From the NCBI GenBank assembly GCA_946480605.1, contig CAMLKW010000047.1:1-23028 (forward strand): a stretch of 23,028 nucleotides of DNA, given 5' to 3'. Shown piece by piece: positions 13,730-21,656 of the stretch (positions are counted from its first letter, which is position 1; each line of letters begins with the position of its first letter). The DNA comes from an uncultured Roseateles sp. (GTDB lineage Bacteria > Pseudomonadota > Gammaproteobacteria > Burkholderiales > Burkholderiaceae). The notes beneath the pieces were generated by a model. The model did no database searches, had not been told where the DNA came from, and saw only the letters and a program-made list of their open reading frames with translations. The position numbers and the translations under genes are program-made.

Positions 13730-14122
13730 TCAACCAATGAACACGGCCTCGCCCGCGGGGTTGAACGGCAGCAGCCCGCCGAACTCGCCCGTCTCCACGC
13801 GCTTGACCAGCAGCTCCAGCATGCGCTGGATCTCGCTGGCCGTCGTGCGGCCGGCCAGTGCCGCGGTGAACATCAGCTGCCAGGCCGGGCCGGCCTGGCG
13901 GGCCTCGGTGGCGAGGGCCTCGAAGTCCTTCAGCTCGGCCGGGTCCTTGTCCACGCACATCAGCGGTCGCAGCACGCCGCCTTCGCCCGCGGCGTGGGCG
14001 GCGCGCTGCTCGGGCGTGGCGTCGGCGTCGCACTCGGCGGTGGTGAAGACCATCAGCAGATGCTGTGGCTCGCGTTGCTGGCGCGCCATGGCCAGCAGGT
14101 CGTCGAAGTGTTCGATGTTCAT
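13730..14122 (-). CDS. Conserved small protein of unknown function (often labelled ribonucleotide reductase subunit alpha)
   Basis: This 130-residue protein begins MNIEHFDDLLAMARQQREPQ, continues with LLMVFTTAEC, PLMCVDKDPAEL and QLMFTAALAGRT, and closes with GGLLPFNPAGEAVFIG. I recognise this pattern from small proteins of beta- and gammaproteobacteria carried in databases as a ribonucleotide reductase subunit; nothing in the sequence resembles a reductase catalytic chain, so the name should not be trusted. It has no signal or membrane segment. It is the first gene of a pair with the DGC protein and is divergent from moaA with 144 bp between, which hold no FNR-like box that I can see. Confidence 0.75.
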   Translation of the reverse strand: MNIEHFDDLLAMARQQREPQHLLMVFTTAECDADATPEQRAAHAAGEGGVLRPLMCVDKDPAELKDFEALATEARQAGPAWQLMFTAALAGRTTASEIQRMLELLVKRVETGEFGGLLPFNPAGEAVFIG

Positions 14123-14266
14123 GGGTGCGCAGTCTGCGCGGATGGGTGGGCGCCCGGCGTGTCCGACGGACGAGGCCTGCATCCGCCGGAAGAACTAGGC
14201 GCTGCCAAGCCGGCTCCTGCCACGGCCGGATGGGCCGCCGCGGGGTGGCGCCCAAGAATGCGCCGC

Positions 14267-15316
14267 ATGGACACCGTGCCCCGCCCCAGCGCCGACGGTG
14301 CGCTGCGCGACCGCCGCCAGCGCCCCTGGCGCGACCTGCGCATCTCGCTGACCGACCGCTGCAACTTCCGTTGCGGCTACTGCATGCCGCGCAGCAAGTT
14401 CGGCCCGGGCCACCGCTTCCTGCCGCAGTCGCGGCTGCTGAACTTCGAGGAGATCGCCCAGGTGGCGCGCCAGGCGCTGGCCCTGGGCGTGCGCACGCTG
14501 CGCCTGACCGGCGGCGAGCCGCTGCTGCGCCGCGACCTGCCTCGACTCGTCCGCCAACTGGCCGAGCTGCGCACGCCGGACGGCACGCCGCCCGACCTTG
14601 CGCTGACGACCAACGGCAGCCTGCTGGCCGGCCAGGCCCAGGCGCTGCGCGACGCCGGGCTGAACCGCCTGACCGTCAGCCTCGATGCACTGGACGATGC
14701 CGTCTTCCAGCGCATGAACGAGGTGGGCTTCCCGGTCGCCGAGGTCCTGCGCGGGCTGGACGCGGCCCAGCGCGCGGGCTTCGAGCGCATCAAGGTCAAC
14801 ATGGTGGTGCGCCGCGGCGTCAACGACGGCGAGTGCCTGCCATTGGCGGCCCACTTTCGCGGCAGCGGCATGGTGCTGCGCTTCATCGAGTTCATGGATG
14901 CCGGCCGCCACAACGGCTGGCAGCTCGGCGAGGTGCTGCCCAGCGCCGAGCTGCGCGCGCGCATTGCCGCGCGCTGGCCGCTGCAGCCGCTGGCGCCCAC
15001 GCGCGGTGGCGAGACGGCCGAGCGCTGGCGCTATGCGGACGGCGCCGGCGAGATCGGCTTCATCAGCAGCGTCAGCCAGGCCTTCTGCGGCGACTGCACG
15101 CGCGCCCGGCTGACGGCCGAGGGCCGGCTCTACACCTGTTTGTTCGCGTCCGAGGGCCAGGACCTGCGGCCGCTGCTGCGCGGCCCGGACGGCAACGAGA
15201 CCAGCCTGCGCGAGCGCCTGGCCGGCATCTGGGCCGCGCGCAGCGACGCCTACTCCGAGCAGCGGGGTCGCGTCATCCGCATCGAGCCGGCCGACATGCA
15301 CGTGCTCGGCGGATGA
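14267..15316 (+). CDS. moaA: MoaA, GTP 3',8-cyclase of molybdenum cofactor synthesis
   Basis: This 349-residue radical-SAM enzyme makes 3',8-cyclo-GTP, the first step of molybdopterin synthesis. Cys32-x3-Cys36-x2-Cys39 (DRCNFRCGYCMP) binds the SAM cluster, LTGGEPLLR the SAM, and the C-terminal CGDC...C trio (FCGDCTRARL, then LYTCLF) the second cluster. The chain ends in the essential Gly-Gly. An ATG at 14258 (MRRMDT) is also in frame; 14267 was chosen as the closer match to usual N-termini, and neither has a strong ribosome binding site. Location near nnrS suggests a copy dedicated to anaerobic nitrate respiration, which needs the molybdenum cofactor. Confidence 0.95.
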   Translation: MDTVPRPSADGALRDRRQRPWRDLRISLTDRCNFRCGYCMPRSKFGPGHRFLPQSRLLNFEEIAQVARQALALGVRTLRLTGGEPLLRRDLPRLVRQLAELRTPDGTPPDLALTTNGSLLAGQAQALRDAGLNRLTVSLDALDDAVFQRMNEVGFPVAEVLRGLDAAQRAGFERIKVNMVVRRGVNDGECLPLAAHFRGSGMVLRFIEFMDAGRHNGWQLGEVLPSAELRARIAARWPLQPLAPTRGGETAERWRYADGAGEIGFISSVSQAFCGDCTRARLTAEGRLYTCLFASEGQDLRPLLRGPDGNETSLRERLAGIWAARSDAYSEQRGRVIRIEPADMHVLGG

Positions 15317-15328
15317 ATCCGCCAGACC

Positions 15329-15342
15329 TTGAACTGCATCAA
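15329..15342 (+). promoter_or_regulatory. FNR/Dnr-type box upstream of the nnrS operon
   Basis: TTGAA-CTGC-ATCAA has one departure from consensus. Its centre at 15335.5 predicts a class II start near 15377, 25 bases before the ATG at 15402. It lies just after the moaA stop and would drive the three-gene operon ending in the Dnr-like regulator. Confidence 0.72.
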
Positions 15343-15401
15343 AGCGGCGTCGGCAGCTTGACGCCAGCATCGACGCCCTTGCCTTCAACCCCACCCAGGC
15401 C

Positions 15402-16613
15402 ATGACCACTCCCTCGCTCCTCGAACGCATGGCCTCCGCCGGCCTGCGCCCTTTGCAGCTGGCCGGCCGCCAGCTGCTGCCCGTCGTGCAAGGCGGCATG
15501 GGGGTGGGCATCTCGGCGCACCGGCTGGCCGGCAGCGTTGCCGCGCTGGGTGCCTGGGGCACCATCGCGTCGGTGGACCTGCGCCGCCACCATGCCGACC
15601 TGATGGCGCGCAGCGAAGGCCTGCGCGACGGCGACGAGAAGAAGGCCATCATCGAGCAGGCCAACCAGGAGGCGCTGGCGCGCGAGATCCGCCAGGCGCA
15701 TGCCATCGCCGGCGGGCGCGGGCTGGTGGCCGTCAACGTGATGCGCGCCGTCAGCGACTACGCGGCCTCGGTGCGCACGGCCTTGCAGCAGGGCGCGGAC
15801 GCGCTGGTCGTCGGCGCCGGCCTGCCGCTGGACCTGCCCGAGCTGGCCCAGGACCACCCGAACACGGCGCTGGTGCCCATCCTCAGCGACGCGCGCGGCG
15901 TGGCGCTGCTGTGGCGCAAGTGGGAGCGCCGCCAGCGCATCCCCAGCGCCATCGTCATCGAGCACCCGGCCCATGCCGCCGGCCACCTCGGCGCGGCCCG
16001 CGTGGCCGACCTGGGCGATGCGCGCTTCGACTTCGAGACCGTGCTGCCGGCCGTGCGCCAGCATCTGCGCGATGCCGGCGTGGAGGGCCAGGTGCCACTG
16101 ATCGCCGCCGGCGGCGTGCGTCGCTGCGAGGACATCCAGCGCCTGCAGTCGCTGGGCGCCGACGCGGCCCAGCTCGGCACCGCCTTCGTCGCGACGCAGG
16201 AATGCGATGCCCACCCCAACTTCAAGCAGGTGCTGGCCGAGGCGCGCGACGAGGATCTCGTCGAGTTCACCAGCGTGGCCGGCCTGCCGGCGCGGGCGGT
16301 GATGACGCCCTGGCTGAAGAAGTACCTGAAGGCCGAGGAGCGCCTGCAGGCCGTGGCCCAGCTGAAGCAGCGCTGCACCATGGCCTTCGACTGTCTGAGC
16401 CAGTGCGGCCTGCGTGACGGGCTCAAGGGCTGGGGCCAGTTCTGCATCGACCAGCGCCTGGCCGCCGCGCTGCGCGGCGAGATGGCCAAGGGCCTGTTCT
16501 TCCGCGGCCGCGGCGAGCTGCCGTTCGGTGCGCAGATCGCCAGCGTCGGCCAGTTGCTGGAGCGGCTGCTGACGCCGGGCGTGCCGCTGGGAACGCCCGC
16601 CACGCCGGCATGA
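15402..16613 (+). CDS. Nitronate monooxygenase-like FMN protein
   Basis: This 403-residue TIM-barrel flavoprotein of the 2-nitropropane dioxygenase/nitronate monooxygenase family has PVVQGGMGVGIS near the N-terminus, HPAHAAGHLG (catalytic-loop equivalent), PLIAAGGVRR and QLGTAFVATQECDAHP, the phosphate-binding signature. The C-terminal 90 residues with CTMAFDCLSQCGLRD form an extension with three cysteines. Members of this longer subgroup are often found with nnrS in denitrifiers, perhaps handling nitro compounds or NO-derived damage; the true substrate is unknown. It starts the operon with nnrS (ATGA overlap) and follows an FNR-like box. Confidence 0.85.
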   Translation: MTTPSLLERMASAGLRPLQLAGRQLLPVVQGGMGVGISAHRLAGSVAALGAWGTIASVDLRRHHADLMARSEGLRDGDEKKAIIEQANQEALAREIRQAHAIAGGRGLVAVNVMRAVSDYAASVRTALQQGADALVVGAGLPLDLPELAQDHPNTALVPILSDARGVALLWRKWERRQRIPSAIVIEHPAHAAGHLGAARVADLGDARFDFETVLPAVRQHLRDAGVEGQVPLIAAGGVRRCEDIQRLQSLGADAAQLGTAFVATQECDAHPNFKQVLAEARDEDLVEFTSVAGLPARAVMTPWLKKYLKAEERLQAVAQLKQRCTMAFDCLSQCGLRDGLKGWGQFCIDQRLAAALRGEMAKGLFFRGRGELPFGAQIASVGQLLERLLTPGVPLGTPATPA

Positions 16614-17788
16614 CCTCGGGCGCCTGGCGGTGGCGGCGGCTGCTGGACGCGCCGCACCGGCTGGGCTTTGCCGTCGGCGCGGCGGCCATGGGCGTGCTGG
16701 CGCTGTGGTGGCTGGCGCTGCTGCTGGCGCCGCATCTCGGCTTGGCGCCGGCCTGGGCCGTGCCGCCCACGCTGGCCCATGGCCTGCTGTTCACGCTGGG
16801 CTTCATGCCGGCCTTCATGGCCGGCTTCCTGTTCACGGCCGGGCCCCGCTGGCTGGGCCTGCCCGGCGTCGATGCGCGGGCGCTGCTGACGGCGCTGCTG
16901 CAGTTCGGCGGCGGCTGGCTGATCGCGCTGGCCGGCGTGCATGCCGGCGTCTGGCTGGCGGCCTTCGGCGTCGCGATGGCCGCCTGCGGCTGGCTGCGGC
17001 TGTGCCTGCGCTTTGCGGCGCTGCTGCGCGCCAGCCGTGCGCCGCAGCGGCGGCATGCACGCGGGCTGCTGGCGGCCTGCCTGGTGGGTGTGGCGGCGAT
17101 GCTGCTGGCCTGCCTGGCGCTGCTGCAGGGTGAGGTGGCCTGGCTGCGCGGCGCCGTGAGGCTGGGCCTGTGGGGCTTCATCGCACCGGTGTTCGCCGTG
17201 GCGTCGCATCGCCTGTTGCCCTTCGTCGGCGACGCGGCGCTGCCGATGGCCGCCGGCCTGATGCTGGCCGGCCTCGCCGAGACGGCCTGGCTGCCGCCCT
17301 GGCTGCTGGCGCCGCCGCTGGCCGCCGCGTCGCTGGCCCTGCTGGGCGTGGCGTGGCGCTGGGCGCGGTCGCAGCGCCTGCAGGGGGCGTCGCAGCGGCT
17401 GCCGGCCATGCTGCGCGGCGGCTTCGTCTGGCTGGGGCTGGGCCTGGGCCTGCAGGCCATCTCGCAGGTGCTGCAGGCGGCGGGCCACGCCGGCCTGGGT
17501 GCGGCGCCGCTGCATGCGCTGACGCTGGGCTGGCTGGGCTGCACGTTGCTCGCCATGGCCACGCGCGTGGCCGCCGGGCACGCCGGCCGGCCGCAGGCCA
17601 TTGACCGCCTGGGCTGGGCCGCCTACCGGCTGCTGCAGCTGGGCGTGCTGCTGCGCGTGGCGGCGGCACTGGGCCTGGCCGTAGGCCTGCTGCCGGCCGC
17701 CGCCCTGTGGGCCGCGGTGACGCTCGGCTGGGGCGGGCGGCAGCTTGGCTGGCTGGGCCGTCCACGCGCCGACGGCCGCGCGGGCTGA
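16610..17788 (+). CDS. nnrS: NnrS, membrane protein linked to nitric oxide tolerance
   Basis: This 392-residue protein is very hydrophobic with about 10-12 transmembrane segments. NnrS hallmarks are PHRLGFAVGA near the N-terminus, HGLLFTLGFMPAFMAGFLFT, GPRWLG, ASHRLLPF and LHALTLGWLGCTLLAMATR with AGH. NnrS is a haem- and copper-containing inner-membrane protein that lowers nitrosative stress in characterised bacteria; its biochemical activity is unsettled. The start overlaps the stop of the upstream gene, and the regulator gene follows after 2 bases, giving a compact operon. Confidence 0.93.
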   Translation: MTSGAWRWRRLLDAPHRLGFAVGAAAMGVLALWWLALLLAPHLGLAPAWAVPPTLAHGLLFTLGFMPAFMAGFLFTAGPRWLGLPGVDARALLTALLQFGGGWLIALAGVHAGVWLAAFGVAMAACGWLRLCLRFAALLRASRAPQRRHARGLLAACLVGVAAMLLACLALLQGEVAWLRGAVRLGLWGFIAPVFAVASHRLLPFVGDAALPMAAGLMLAGLAETAWLPPWLLAPPLAAASLALLGVAWRWARSQRLQGASQRLPAMLRGGFVWLGLGLGLQAISQVLQAAGHAGLGAAPLHALTLGWLGCTLLAMATRVAAGHAGRPQAIDRLGWAAYRLLQLGVLLRVAAALGLAVGLLPAAALWAAVTLGWGGRQLGWLGRPRADGRAG

Positions 17789-17790
17789 GC

Positions 17791-18468
17791 ATGGAGGTCG
17801 CCGCCATCGCGCGCTGTCTGCAGCGCCTGCCCATCTTCAGCGAGATCGACGCCGACTCGCTGCAGCACCTGGCCGCCGCCACGCGGCTGCGGCCGCTGGA
17901 GCGTGGGGCGTTCGCGCTGCGCGCCGGCGAGGGCTGCGAGGCCTTCTTCGTCAACCTGGGCCATCCGGTGAAGTTGTTCGTGCTGGCTGCCAACGGCAAC
18001 GAGAAGGTCATCGAGCTGATCGCCGCCGGCCAGAGCTTTGCCGAGGCCCTGATGTTCCTCGGCCGGCCCAGCCCCGTGAACGCGCAGGCGCTGGGCGACA
18101 CGCAGCTGCTGGTGCTGCCGCGCGAGGCCGTGCTGCAGGCCATGGCGGCTGACCAGCGCCTGGCGCTGCGCATGCTGGCGGGCCTGAGCCGGCGCCTGCA
18201 CGGCTTGGTGGGCGACGTGCAGGCCTATGCGCTGCAGTCCGGCCTGCAGCGCGTCATCGGCTACCTGCTGCGCGACGCGGGCGACGGTGGCGCCAGCCGG
18301 GTGGAGCTGCCGGTCAGCAAGGCGACGCTGGCATCGCGGCTGTCGCTGACGCCGGAGTATTTCTCGCGCGTGCTGCGCGAGCTGGAGGACGCCGGGCTGG
18401 TTGCCGTCCATGGGCGCCGCATCGAGATCCTGGACGTGAGGCGGCTGGCGGCCTACCCGGGCGCCTGA
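17791..18468 (+). CDS. Crp/Fnr-family regulator, Dnr-like
   Basis: This 225-residue protein has an N-terminal cyclic-nucleotide-type sensor domain (about 10-125), a dimer helix, and a C-terminal winged helix (VSKATLASRLSLTPEYFSRV). There is no N-terminal cysteine cluster, so it is not an oxygen-sensing [4Fe-4S] FNR; the layout fits Dnr/NnrR proteins that sense NO through haem. The recognition helix has E-x2-S-R (PEYFSR), the residues that in FNR read TTGAT half-sites, matching the boxes in this window. The ATG two bases after nnrS was preferred over an upstream in-frame start inside nnrS. It probably controls its own operon. Confidence 0.88.
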   Translation: MEVAAIARCLQRLPIFSEIDADSLQHLAAATRLRPLERGAFALRAGEGCEAFFVNLGHPVKLFVLAANGNEKVIELIAAGQSFAEALMFLGRPSPVNAQALGDTQLLVLPREAVLQAMAADQRLALRMLAGLSRRLHGLVGDVQAYALQSGLQRVIGYLLRDAGDGGASRVELPVSKATLASRLSLTPEYFSRVLRELEDAGLVAVHGRRIEILDVRRLAAYPGA

Positions 18469-18477
18469 TCGATCAGG
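18464..18477. other. 14-bp perfect palindrome spanning two convergent stop codons
   Basis: CCTGATCGATCAGG contains the TGA of the Dnr-like gene on plus and the TGA of the AsnC-like gene on minus, placed symmetrically. The two genes converge with 4 bp between. It has no T-run, so it is not a standard terminator. Confidence 0.6.
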
Positions 18478-19381
18478 TTTCGGTGTTGAACAGCATGGCC
18501 TGATCGCGCGGCTGCGAGATGCGCAGCGGCAGGGCGCTGTCGGGCGCCGTGCCCAGGCCGGCTTCGGCCAGCCGCTCGCGCCAGGCGAGCGTGCCGGGTT
18601 GGGCCGTCGCGCGCAGCACGATGCCGAGGCGCCATGGCCAGTCCGGCGAGCCCGGGCCCGGCACGACGCGGTCGACGCCGTGCAGCTCGCGCAGGCGTGC
18701 CAGCAGTTCTGCCGACGGGTCGAGATGCCGCCACAGCGCGAGCACGCCGGGCTGCGGCACCGGCGTGGGCGGCGGCTTCAGCACCAGGCCTTCGAGCTGG
18801 CCGCTGCGCCGCCAGGCGCTGAGGTGGGCCAGCACGCGGTGCTCGCTGCAGCCCAGCCGCTTGGCGCAGTCGGAAAACGGCTTGGAGCTGACCTGCAGGC
18901 CCTGCTCCACGCAGGCGGCCAGCCGCGGGTCGTCGCAGCACAGGGCGACGTCGGCGGAGGGCTCGGGCAGGCGCAGGCGGGCCAGCGGCTGCAGCGGCAG
19001 GCGGGCGAGCTGGGCTTGCAGCGTGGCCTCGTCCAGCACCTCGATCTCGGCCCAGACCGACGGTGTGCCGGCCTCGGCCCGCTCGATGCGGTAGCAGCCG
19101 GGCAGGGCCGCCAGCGCGGCGGCCAGGTCGGCCGGCGCGTCGAAGGCCAGGCGCCAGCGCTGGCGCCGCAGCGAGGCGCCCCAGCGCACGCGTATGGGCT
19201 GCAGCGCGCCGCTGCGCTGCAGCTCGCGGCAGGTGCTCAGCAGCTCGCGCGGCGTGGCGCCGCTGCGCGCCGCCATCAGGCGGAACGGCGAGGGGTGCAG
19301 CGGGAAGTCCTGCTGCCAGCCGTGGATCAGGTTCTGGCGCAGGCCGGCGCAGCAACTGGGCGGGGGCGCGTGCGTGGACAT
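18473..19381 (-). CDS. Two-domain Lrp/AsnC-like protein, possibly of siroheme-decarboxylase type
   Basis: This 302-residue protein is built of two similar halves. Each has a winged-helix part (about 25-70: PFRLMAARSGATPRELLSTC; about 165-205: PFSDCAKRLGCSEHRVLAHL) followed by an alpha-beta AsnC-like region (RWRLAFDAPADLAAALAALP; WRLGIVLRATAQPGT). This duplication is characteristic of fused NirD-L/G-H siroheme decarboxylases of haem d1 synthesis, which are often mistaken for Lrp regulators. The usual tyrosine- and histidine-bearing motifs of those enzymes are not obvious here, so a regulatory or divergent role remains possible. Its promoter region carries FNR/Dnr-like boxes, placing it in the anaerobic regulon. 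Confidence 0.65.
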   Translation of the reverse strand: MSTHAPPPSCCAGLRQNLIHGWQQDFPLHPSPFRLMAARSGATPRELLSTCRELQRSGALQPIRVRWGASLRRQRWRLAFDAPADLAAALAALPGCYRIERAEAGTPSVWAEIEVLDEATLQAQLARLPLQPLARLRLPEPSADVALCCDDPRLAACVEQGLQVSSKPFSDCAKRLGCSEHRVLAHLSAWRRSGQLEGLVLKPPPTPVPQPGVLALWRHLDPSAELLARLRELHGVDRVVPGPGSPDWPWRLGIVLRATAQPGTLAWRERLAEAGLGTAPDSALPLRISQPRDQAMLFNTET

Positions 19382-19417
19382 GGTGCGCCATGCTGGGCCT
19401 CTCGCGCCGGCGCGACC

Positions 19418-19431
19418 TTGATCTGCTTCAA
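19418..19431 (-). promoter_or_regulatory. FNR/Dnr-type box upstream of the AsnC-like gene
   Basis: On the plus strand it reads TTGAT-CTGC-TTCAA, one mismatch from consensus. A class II position would put the start site about 2 bases before the ATG at 19381, implying a nearly leaderless mRNA or a different promoter geometry. Confidence 0.7.
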
Positions 19432-19449
19432 GTTCGCCGATGTGGCGAT

Positions 19450-19463
19450 TTGAGCGAGGTCAA
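19450..19463 (-). promoter_or_regulatory. Weaker second FNR/Dnr-like box
   Basis: TTGAG-CGAG-GTCAA keeps both TTGA and TCAA ends. Its centre is 32 bp from the stronger box at 19418, about three helical turns, and it overlaps the ccmI stop codon. Possibly a tandem site; weaker evidence. Confidence 0.4.
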
Positions 19464-20710
19464 GGTTGCTGCAGCGGCTGCGCCTGCGTGCCGACTTTCA
19501 GCACCAGGCCGTGCTGGCCGGGCCGGGCAGGAACGGCCGCGCTGAGCCAGTCGTCCGGCTGGGCCAGGGCCTGGCCCGAGGGACTGATGCGCGCCTGCAC
19601 GGTGAGCGCCTCGAAGCGCGACAGCGGTCGCTCGGGCGACATGGCGTGGCGGTCGTCGATGACGACGTCGGCCGGCAGCTCGCGGGCGCGCAGGCGCAGC
19701 ACGGCCGCCGGCATGCGCTCGCCGGCGGGCCGCACGACGACGAAGACGGTGGCCTGCGCCGGGATGCGGCCGGCCAGCGCGGCGTCGAGGCTGATGCGCA
19801 CGCCGAGCGAGGCCGGCCCCGGCAGCGGTGCCGGGACAGGGACCGGGGCGGGCGCCGCGGACAGCCGCTGCAGGTCGGACTCGACGCGCAGCGCCAGGTC
19901 GGAGCCGGGCGGCAGCAGGCCGAGCAGCCGCTGCCAGTGCCGGCGCGCGCCGGCGGCATCACCGCGGCGCAGCGCGGCAGCGCCGGCCAGGGCCAGCGCC
20001 TTGGGCTGGTCGGCGTCCAGCGCCAGCGCGGCGTCGATGGCGGCCTGCGCCGGGCCGCCCAGTTCGCCCTGCTGCGCCGAGCCCAGCGCGTCGGCGAGGT
20101 CGGCCTGCAGCCGGGCGACAACGTCGGCGGGCGCCTGCTGGCGCGTCGCGGCGGCGATGGCCTGGCGGTAGGACCGGGCGGACTCGTCGAATCGCTCCAT
20201 GGTCTCCTGCGAGCGCGCCAGCACCAGCCAGCCCTGCAGGTCGTCGGGGTCGGCACGCAGGCGCTCGGTCAGCTTGGCGACGGCGGTCTCGACCGGATTG
20301 GTGCCGCCCTCGTGCATGGCCGGCGCGGCCATGGCCAGCTCGGCCACGGCGCGTGGGTCGCCGGCGTGCAGGTAGAGCGCCAGCGCGGCGACGGGCAGTG
20401 CCAGGCTGAGCAGTGCGGCGGGCAGGCGGGTCTGCCACGGGCCGGCGCGCGGCGCGGGCCCGGGCGCGATGGCGTCCAGTTCCTGCAGCAGGTCTCGCTG
20501 CAGTTCGTCCAGCGCCTGCTGCTGCTCGGCGGGGTCCAGCGCCTGCTGCGCCAGCTCGCGGCGCTTGCCGCGGTACAGCTCGCGCAGGCGCTGCGCTTCG
20601 TCGGCGGGCGGGTCGCGCGACTCGCGCAGCAGCGGCCACAGCAGGCCGCCAAGCGCGACGAGCAGCAGCGACAGTGCGACGGCCCAGAGCGGCCACAGCG
20701 ACGCGCTCAT
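19460..20710 (-). CDS. ccmI: CcmI, cytochrome c maturation chaperone with TPR domain
   Basis: This 416-residue protein has two N-terminal membrane segments (about 5-27 and 92-112, LPAALLSLALPVAALALYL) separated by an acidic helical cytoplasmic loop (EAQRLRELYRGKRRELAQQA). TPR repeats follow, with the recognisable DLQGWLVLARSQETMERFDE, and then a periplasmic C-terminal domain. Family role: CcmI presents apocytochrome c to the haem-ligation complex of CcmF and CcmH. The start overlaps the ccmH stop (ATGA). A Pro/Ala-rich linker at about residues 290-305 separates the TPR part from the C-terminal domain. Confidence 0.93.
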   Translation of the reverse strand: MSASLWPLWAVALSLLLVALGGLLWPLLRESRDPPADEAQRLRELYRGKRRELAQQALDPAEQQQALDELQRDLLQELDAIAPGPAPRAGPWQTRLPAALLSLALPVAALALYLHAGDPRAVAELAMAAPAMHEGGTNPVETAVAKLTERLRADPDDLQGWLVLARSQETMERFDESARSYRQAIAAATRQQAPADVVARLQADLADALGSAQQGELGGPAQAAIDAALALDADQPKALALAGAAALRRGDAAGARRHWQRLLGLLPPGSDLALRVESDLQRLSAAPAPVPVPAPLPGPASLGVRISLDAALAGRIPAQATVFVVVRPAGERMPAAVLRLRARELPADVVIDDRHAMSPERPLSRFEALTVQARISPSGQALAQPDDWLSAAVPARPGQHGLVLKVGTQAQPLQQP

Positions 20711-21141
20711 GGTGCCTCCTCGCCGTCCAGCAGCCGGCGCGCGCGCTCGCGCTGGGCGTCGTCGAGCACGCCGGGCGCCATCGCCCGCTGGCGCTGCCGC
20801 AGCGTGGCAGCGAGCGCGGCCATGCCTGCGAGCAGCGCGAGGAAGGGCAGGCCCCACAGCAGCCAGGTCGACGGCCGCAGCGGCGGCGTGTAGCGCACGA
20901 AGCTGCCGTAGCGCTGCTCGAAGAAGGCCAGCACCTCCTCGTCGCTGCGGCCGGCCTGCAGCTGCGCGCGGATCTCGCGCCGCATGTCGGCCGCCAGCGG
21001 CGCGTTGGACTCGGCGATGGTCTGGTTCTGGCAGACGACGCAGCGCAGTTGCGCGGCCAGCTGCGCTTCGCGGGCGTCGATGTCGGCCCGGGCGGTGCAG
21101 CTCCAGACGAGCAGTGCAATCGCGATCACGAGGTGCTTCAC
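20707..21141 (-). CDS. ccmH: CcmH, thiol-reducing component of cytochrome c maturation
   Basis: This 144-residue protein starts at a GTG that overlaps the ccmG stop (GTGA). It has a signal peptide (to about residue 19), the redox motif Cys34-x2-Cys37 in LRCVVCQNQTIAES, the conserved FFEQRYGSFVRY, and one C-terminal transmembrane helix (WLLWGLPFLALLAGMAAL). CcmH keeps the haem-binding CxxCH motif of apocytochromes reduced at the outer face of the membrane. The length fits the short single-domain CcmH of bacteria that encode CcmI separately, as here. Confidence 0.95.
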   Translation of the reverse strand: MKHLVIAIALLVWSCTARADIDAREAQLAAQLRCVVCQNQTIAESNAPLAADMRREIRAQLQAGRSDEEVLAFFEQRYGSFVRYTPPLRPSTWLLWGLPFLALLAGMAALAATLRQRQRAMAPGVLDDAQRERARRLLDGEEAP

Positions 21142-21656
21142 TTCAAGGCCTTCACGGCGGGCATCAGCTTGTCGCGCCAGACCTCGGCCGTGACCGGCCC
21201 GGTGTGGCGCAGGCGCACGCGGCCGTCGGCGTCGATGACGAAGGTCTCCGGCACGCCCTGCACGCCGAAGTCCATGCCGACGCGGCCGTCGGCGTCGACC
21301 GCCGAGGCGAGGTAGGGGTTGCCGACCTGTGCCAGCAGCGCGAGCGCGGCGGCGTCGCGGTCCTTGTAGTTCAGGCCGAACAGCGGCACGCCATCGCGCG
21401 TGGACAGCACCTTCAGCGCCGGCAGCTCGCTGCGGCAGGGCTCGCACCAGGAGGCCCACACGTTGAGCAGCCAGACCTGGCCGCGCAACTGGGCGGTGTC
21501 CAGGCTGCGCGTCGCGTCGTGCAGCAGCGGGCGGGCTATGGCGGGGGCGGGCTGGGCGATCAGCGCCGAGGGCAGGACGCGGGGGTCGCGCTGCAGGCCC
21601 AGGCCGAGTGCGACAGCCAGCGCGAGGAAAGCCAGCAGTGGCAGCAGGTAGCGCAT
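21138..21656 (-). CDS. ccmG: CcmG/DsbE, thioredoxin-like protein of cytochrome c maturation
   Basis: This 172-residue membrane-anchored thioredoxin has an N-terminal anchor (MRYLLPLLAFLALAVALGLG), active site Trp70-Cys71-Glu-Pro-Cys74 (ASWCEPC), and the cis-proline loop GVPET. It passes electrons to CcmH and apocytochrome c. Its ATG shares one base with the ccmF stop (TGATG), so translation is coupled. A longer in-frame start exists upstream but runs through the end of ccmF and the repeat, and is rejected. Confidence 0.95.
   Translation of the reverse strand: MRYLLPLLAFLALAVALGLGLQRDPRVLPSALIAQPAPAIARPLLHDATRSLDTAQLRGQVWLLNVWASWCEPCRSELPALKVLSTRDGVPLFGLNYKDRDAAALALLAQVGNPYLASAVDADGRVGMDFGVQGVPETFVIDADGRVRLRHTGPVTAEVWRDKLMPAVKALK

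Noticed and set aside
18466..18475. TGATCGATCA as an FNR-type operator
   Set aside because: Half-sites lack the leading T/trailing A and the 4-bp spacer; it lies between two 3' ends, not before a gene.
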